A stretch of DNA of 10,332 bases from CAWUJK01 sp964586815 (lineage in GTDB: Bacteria > Patescibacteriota > Gracilibacteria > BD1-5 > UBA6164). The stretch spans positions 1-10,332 of the forward strand of contig CAZPIB010000034.1 in NCBI GenBank assembly GCA_964586815.1. The letters run 5' to 3'. The notes under the pieces are model-generated. The model had not been told where the DNA came from. It made no database searches and was given only the letters and a program-made list of their open reading frames with translations. The position numbers and the translations under genes are program-made. Numbering within the stretch: position 1 is the stretch's first letter; every line of letters starts with the position of its first letter. Below are positions 7,298-10,332 of this stretch, piece after piece.

Positions 7298-8752
7298 TTG
7301 ATCTAAATCTAAATATTCATCCATTCTAATACTCCATACAAATTCATCAACATGACTTACTAGAATCATAGCTCATCTATAATTATCTAAAGCTTGAGCT
7401 ATTACTGGAATATGTCTAAAATTAATATGATTTGTAGGTTCATCAAGAATTAAAAGTCCTGGTTTTTGAAAAATTAATGCACAAAATGCTACTAATCATT
7501 TTTGTCATTCTGATAAATGCCCTATTTGAGTTTTCATCATTTCTCAGTCAATAAGCATTCTAGCAGCTTGAGCTCTAAAATCTTGTTCAGTTAATCATGG
7601 ACCAGATTTTCTAAGTTCATCATAAGTAGTATTATCAAAATTTAGATTATGAAAATCTTGTGTATAATATCCAATTTTTACTCATTTAGCAATTTCAATT
7701 CACTTAGCTTCTCAAGCTGATAAAGCATTTAAAAAAGTTGATTTTCACATTCAATTTGGAGCAGAAAGAAGCATATGATTATCTTTTCTTAGAATTTTAT
7801 CAACTGGCTTTTGAATCATTTTTCAATTTTCTACAACTCAAATTGTATTTATTTTTAAAATATCTCATGATTGAATTCATTCTTGAAATGGAATTGTAAA
7901 AGCTGAAATTGCCTTATCTTCTTTTCTTTTTTCTCACATATTATCTTTTAGATTTTCAGCATCAATTTTTAGTTTTTTTGCTACAGCTCTAAGTTTTCAT
8001 CATTTATGAGCAAAAACATTTGCTTGATCCATTTTATCTTGAGCCTCTTTTTTCATTCTAGTGTTATTCATATTTTCTTTTTCTATTTTTTTTGCAACTT
8101 GCTCAACCACATCATAATAATTTCAAACATATTGCTCAACTTCTTTTGTATGAATATCAAGATATAATACTCAATCAGTAAAACTATTTAAAAATTCTGC
8201 ATCATGAGAAATAACTAAAACAGTATCTTTGTATCATTTTAAAAAATCTTCTAAAGCATAAATACCTTCTTTATCTAGGTTATTAGTTGGTTCATCTAAA
8301 AGTAAAATATCTGGTTTTTGAATAAGTGCTCAAGCTAAAAGTAGTCTTGCTTGTTGTCAACCTGAAAATTTATCTATAATCTTATCAAGAGAAGTAGTCA
8401 AATTTACAGCTCTAAGAACTTCCATTATTTTTTTATCAATATTTTCATTTTCTCATGTTTTTAAATATTTTTTAAAATATTGTTGAACTGTTAAAGGTTT
8501 ATATTCAGTAGGCATAACTTGAAAAGCAATTGCAATAGTTGAACAATCTGGAGTATGAATTTTACCCATTTTTGGTTTGATTTCTCCAGTAATAAGTTTA
8601 AAAATAGTAGATTTTCAAGCACCATTTTGTCACATTATAGTTATTTTTTTTCAAGCTCTAATATTAAATTTAACATCTTCCAAAATAAGCTTTGGATGAA
8701 CATACTCAAAGAAAATACTATCAAATTTTATCACAGTTTCATTTGAAGCCAT
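7292..8752 (-). CDS. ABC-F family ATPase (ribosome-associated type, two ABC domains)
   Basis: 486 residues, no membrane segments, two ABC domains joined by a charged helical linker (about 215-280), as in ABC-F proteins. These act at the ribosome E site (EttA/Uup/YfmR-like) or protect it from antibiotics. Domain 1 has Walker A G-Q-N-G-A-G-K-S-T (41-49), signature F-S-G-G-Q (129-133), Walker B L-L-L-D-E-P-T-N-N-L-D (150-160) and S-H-D. Domain 2 has A-P-N-G-M-G-K-S-T (331-339), L-S-E-G-Q-K-G (413-419), L-L-I-L-D-E-P-T-N-H-I-N (433-444) and S-H-V. Domain 2 departs from consensus at the D-loop (N-H-I-N for N-H-L-D) and signature, but both catalytic Glu (154, 438) remain. The Walker A glycines at 41 and 46 are TGA. 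The subfamily cannot be told from this. It is convergent with dnaJ, and its stop lies inside the shared hairpin. Confidence 0.93.
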
Positions 8753-8772
8753 ATTTATTTTTATTAAAAGTT

Positions 8773-8821
8773 AATCTTAATTATTGTATAGAAAAATGAT
8801 TTTTTGCAAATCTTAATTATT
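8773..8821. repeat. 13-bp direct repeat in the divergent intergenic region
   Basis: AATCTTAATTATT occurs at 8773-8785 and 8809-8821, 36 bases start to start, on either side of the putative minus-strand promoter. It could be a pair of binding sites or chance in AT-rich DNA. Confidence 0.5.
8783..8809 (-). promoter_or_regulatory. Possible promoter of the ABC-F gene
   Basis: On the minus strand TTGCAA (8809-8804) and TACAAT (8788-8783), spaced by 15 bases, lie about 30 bases upstream of the ABC-F ATG. The match is modest and the spacer short. Confidence 0.3.
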
Positions 8822-8826
8822 ATTTT

Positions 8827-8854
8827 TTGACTTTGGAGTATTTTTATGTATTCT
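8827..8854 (+). promoter_or_regulatory. Possible promoter of the laccase-domain gene
   Basis: TTGACT (8827-8832) and TATTCT (8849-8854) with a 16-base spacer lie 40 bases upstream of the ATG at 8895. The -35 match is good, the -10 moderate. Confidence 0.4.
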
Positions 8855-8894
8855 AAATATAGAAATTTTTTTAAATTTAAAAACTAATTTTTAT

Positions 8895-9839
8895 ATGAAT
8901 ACTTTAAAGAAAACTCAATATATTCCTGATTTTAATAGTATGAATACTAAAAGTATACTAGAATTGCATTCTAGATTTCTTCCACATTCAGCTAGGTTTA
9001 GGGAAGAAACTATGAAAATTTTACATTTAGAGTATGAGAAATGAGCTGATGTTACTAGATTTGTTGTAGATGGTAGTAAATTTAGTTCAAATATTCATAT
9101 TTTAAACGAAATTGATTATGATTTTCAAAATCATCTACTAAAGCCTTGAATTGATTGAGTTATTTCATCAACTAAACAAAAAGTTCAGCTTATTTTACCT
9201 GTAGCTGATTGCGCTGCTATATCAGCTTTTAATAAATCATGAGAAATTCATTGATTATTTCATGCTTGAACTAAATCAGTAGCATGAAAAGATGATTCAT
9301 GAATGATATATAATATGATTTCTTCTTTGAAATATTCATCAAAAACTGATAATTTAGATGATTTTAAATTTTACATATCTCCTATGTTGGGTCTTAATTT
9401 TGAATTAGAAAGAGACTATGTAGATGATCTATTTAAAAATATATTTGAAGTATTTAATTTAAAATCTGATAAATATTACAATACTCACAAAACAGATAAT
9501 TCTAAAATTTATTTAGATTTAAAAACTATGATTATAGATATAATGGTTATTAATTGAATTAAAAAAAATAATATTTTTAATAAATGAAATTGAAGAAAGT
9601 GAGTATGAAATGTAACAAATTCTCCATATTCTAATTTTCCATCTTTTAGATTACATACAATTGCAAAAAAATTGAAAGAAAAAATTATCGATGCTGACTT
9701 TAAATTAGTAGATGATAAAGATATTTTCTATTGAATAGAAAATTTAACATTACAAGAAAAAGAATTACTAGAATCAGGAAAATTAGTTAATTATTTAACT
9801 GATTATAGATTAGCTTTAGAGTTAAGAAATTATTTTTAA
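8895..9839 (+). CDS. pgeF: Laccase-domain protein of the PgeF/YfiH family (DUF152)
   Basis: 314 residues, slightly longer than the usual 240-280. The family was annotated as polyphenol oxidoreductase; members have been shown to act on purine nucleosides, and E. coli PgeF prevents misincorporation into peptidoglycan. Three likely zinc ligands align with the family: His68 (N-I-H-I-L-N-E-I), Cys106 (L-P-V-A-D-C) and His123 (H-A-G). The later parts Y-I-S-P-M-L-G, Y-L-D-L-K and N-F-P-S-F-R also fit. The usual H-A-G-W-R-G is H-A-G-T-K-S here, so the sequence is divergent. An N-terminal extension of some 40 residues has no recognised motif. At least ten Gly codons are TGA. The function is inferred from the family; the symbol is tentative. 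It converges on the thioredoxin-like gene with 12 bases between stops. Confidence 0.8.
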
Positions 9840-9849
9840 GTAAAAAATA
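9831..9849. terminator. Possible weak AT hairpin between two convergent stops
   Basis: TATTTTT (9831-9837) can pair with AAAAATA (9843-9849) around a five-base loop. It overlaps the pgeF stop and ends three bases before the thioredoxin-like stop. It has no G-C pairs, so its strength is doubtful, but no other terminator is visible here. Confidence 0.25.
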
Positions 9850-9851
9850 AT

Positions 9852-10223
9852 TTAAAATAGATCAAAAAACCATTTTTTTTCTTTATTTGTATTTTCTTTT
9901 AAGTCTGAATCATTAATTCAAGCTGTTTTTAGTAGTATATTTTTTAATTCTTGCCCATTTGGAATTCAAGATTTATTAAAAATTATTTTTTGAAGATCCA
10001 AAATTATAATAGTAGGAGTTCCCATAACTCTAAATTTTTCAAATAATTGTATATTATTATCAGAATTTATAGTTAGAAAATCATAGTATTTTCAATAAGT
10101 TTTTTCAGCCTCTATGAAATTTGGCATAAAAGCATGACAAGGAGGGCAGTTTGCTGAATAAAAATTTAATATTTTTAAATCTTTATTTCAGATAATTTTA
10201 TTATTTTGTATTTGGTAAAGCAT
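9852..10223 (-). CDS. Thioredoxin-like protein with a CPPC active site
   Basis: 123 residues, a single thioredoxin fold close to the usual length of about 105 plus a short charged tail ending K-K-W-F-F-D-L-F. The redox motif is C26-P-P-C29 in F-Y-S-A-N-C-P-P-C-H, and the conserved cis-proline is Pro70 in V-M-G-T-P-T. Both are needed for thiol-disulfide exchange. CPPC differs from the CGPC of classical thioredoxin and occurs in various thioredoxin-like oxidoreductases, so the redox potential and direction of action cannot be assumed. No signal peptide is visible, so a cytoplasmic role is likely. Glycines at TGA codons include residues 12, 44, 86 and 102. The ATG (10223) is preceded by an A/T run and a possible promoter within palindromic DNA. 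Confidence 0.9.
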
Positions 10224-10240
10224 AATTTTTTCAAGTATAT

Positions 10241-10260
10241 ATTAATATAATTATATTAAT
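10241..10260. repeat. 20-bp perfect palindrome upstream of the thioredoxin-like gene
   Basis: Ten-base arms ATTAATATAA and TTATATTAAT with no spacer, centred about 27 bases upstream of the ATG. It contains TATAAT on both strands. It could be an operator or simply AT-rich promoter DNA; it has no C or G at all. Confidence 0.5.
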
Positions 10261-10279
10261 GATAAATTTGTTTTTTCAA
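10250..10279 (-). promoter_or_regulatory. Possible promoter of the thioredoxin-like gene
   Basis: On the minus strand TTGAAA (10279-10274) and TATAAT (10255-10250) have an 18-base spacer. The -10 lies in the 20-bp palindrome and the -35 in the hairpin at 10266-10308. An alternative -10, TATACT (10239-10234), would give an almost leaderless mRNA. Confidence 0.35.
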
Positions 10280-10308
10280 ATAAGAAATTTATTTGAAAAA
10301 AACCAAAT
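10266..10308. other. Long inverted repeat with reversed T/A polarity
   Basis: TTTTTTCAAATAA (10271-10283) pairs perfectly with TTATTTGAAAAAA (10289-10301) around GAAAT. A further five pairs, ATTTG (10266-10270) with CAAAT (10304-10308), follow after a two-base bulge. T leads and A trails on both strands, opposite to the terminators here, so it is not a standard intrinsic terminator. Nothing further is visible from 10309 to the window end. Confidence 0.7.
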
Positions 10309-10332
10309 ATTAACTATTATTAATTTAATTTA

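Noticed and set aside
8555..8746. Plus-strand frame of 63 residues
   Set aside because: Antisense shadow of the Walker A end of the ABC-F gene.
9303..9557. Separate 84-residue gene
   Set aside because: It is the same frame as the laccase-domain gene, cut out by treating flanking TGA codons as stops.
270..10223. A cluster of pseudogenes with many internal stops
   Set aside because: All internal stops are TGA and fall at conserved glycines; TAA and TAG occur only at natural C-termini.
10266..10308. Rho-independent terminator
   Set aside because: The stem is followed by an A run, not a T run, on either strand.

Overview
The window comes from an AT-rich bacterium that reads TGA as glycine (translation table 25). 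This points to the Gracilibacteria / Absconditabacteria (SR1/BD1-5) part of the Patescibacteria. The code is read directly from the sequence. In-frame TGA falls at invariant glycines, including the Walker A loop of the ABC-F ATPase (G-Q-N-G-A-G-K-S-T), the GG of the AspRS R-R-D-H-G-G motif, the DnaJ zinc knuckles and the G of the LexA G-T-S-M. Every gene stops at TAA or TAG, and TGG still encodes tryptophan. Under the standard code nearly every gene here would look shattered.

Layout, left to right: (1) the Glu-rich tail of a protein cut by the window edge, with a terminator; (2) rpmG (bL33) with its own promoter and terminator; (3) on the minus strand, tRNA-Cys(GCA) followed closely by an unrecognised 137-aa protein; (4) lexA on the plus strand, with a promoter overlapped by a 19-bp palindrome that may be its operator; (5) aspS and pheS as a tight two-synthetase unit; (6) a convergent minus-strand PriA-like protein interrupted by a 100-N gap, whose flanks are identical over exactly 55 bp; (7) divergently from it, dnaJ; (8) a large hairpin shared by the convergent dnaJ and a two-domain ABC-F ATPase; (9) divergently, a PgeF/YfiH laccase-fold protein; (10) convergently, a small thioredoxin-like protein, with palindromic DNA upstream of it up to the window end.

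Most of this is housekeeping: translation (bL33, AspRS, PheRS alpha, ABC-F, tRNA-Cys), protein folding and redox (DnaJ, thioredoxin-like), and DNA damage control or replication restart (LexA, PriA-like). The genes are short transcription units with strong A/T-symmetric hairpins at many 3' ends. No start codon has a clear Shine-Dalgarno sequence; starts are usually preceded by A-rich stretches.

The points most worth a second look are a PriA reduced to its zinc-binding and second helicase lobes with no ATP-binding lobe, the absence of CGN arginine codons and near-absence of CpG, a candidate SOS operator at lexA, an AspRS with residues linked to non-discriminating enzymes, and a scaffold gap that is probably an assembly artefact. 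I saw no CRISPR array, insertion sequence, phage gene or defence system.
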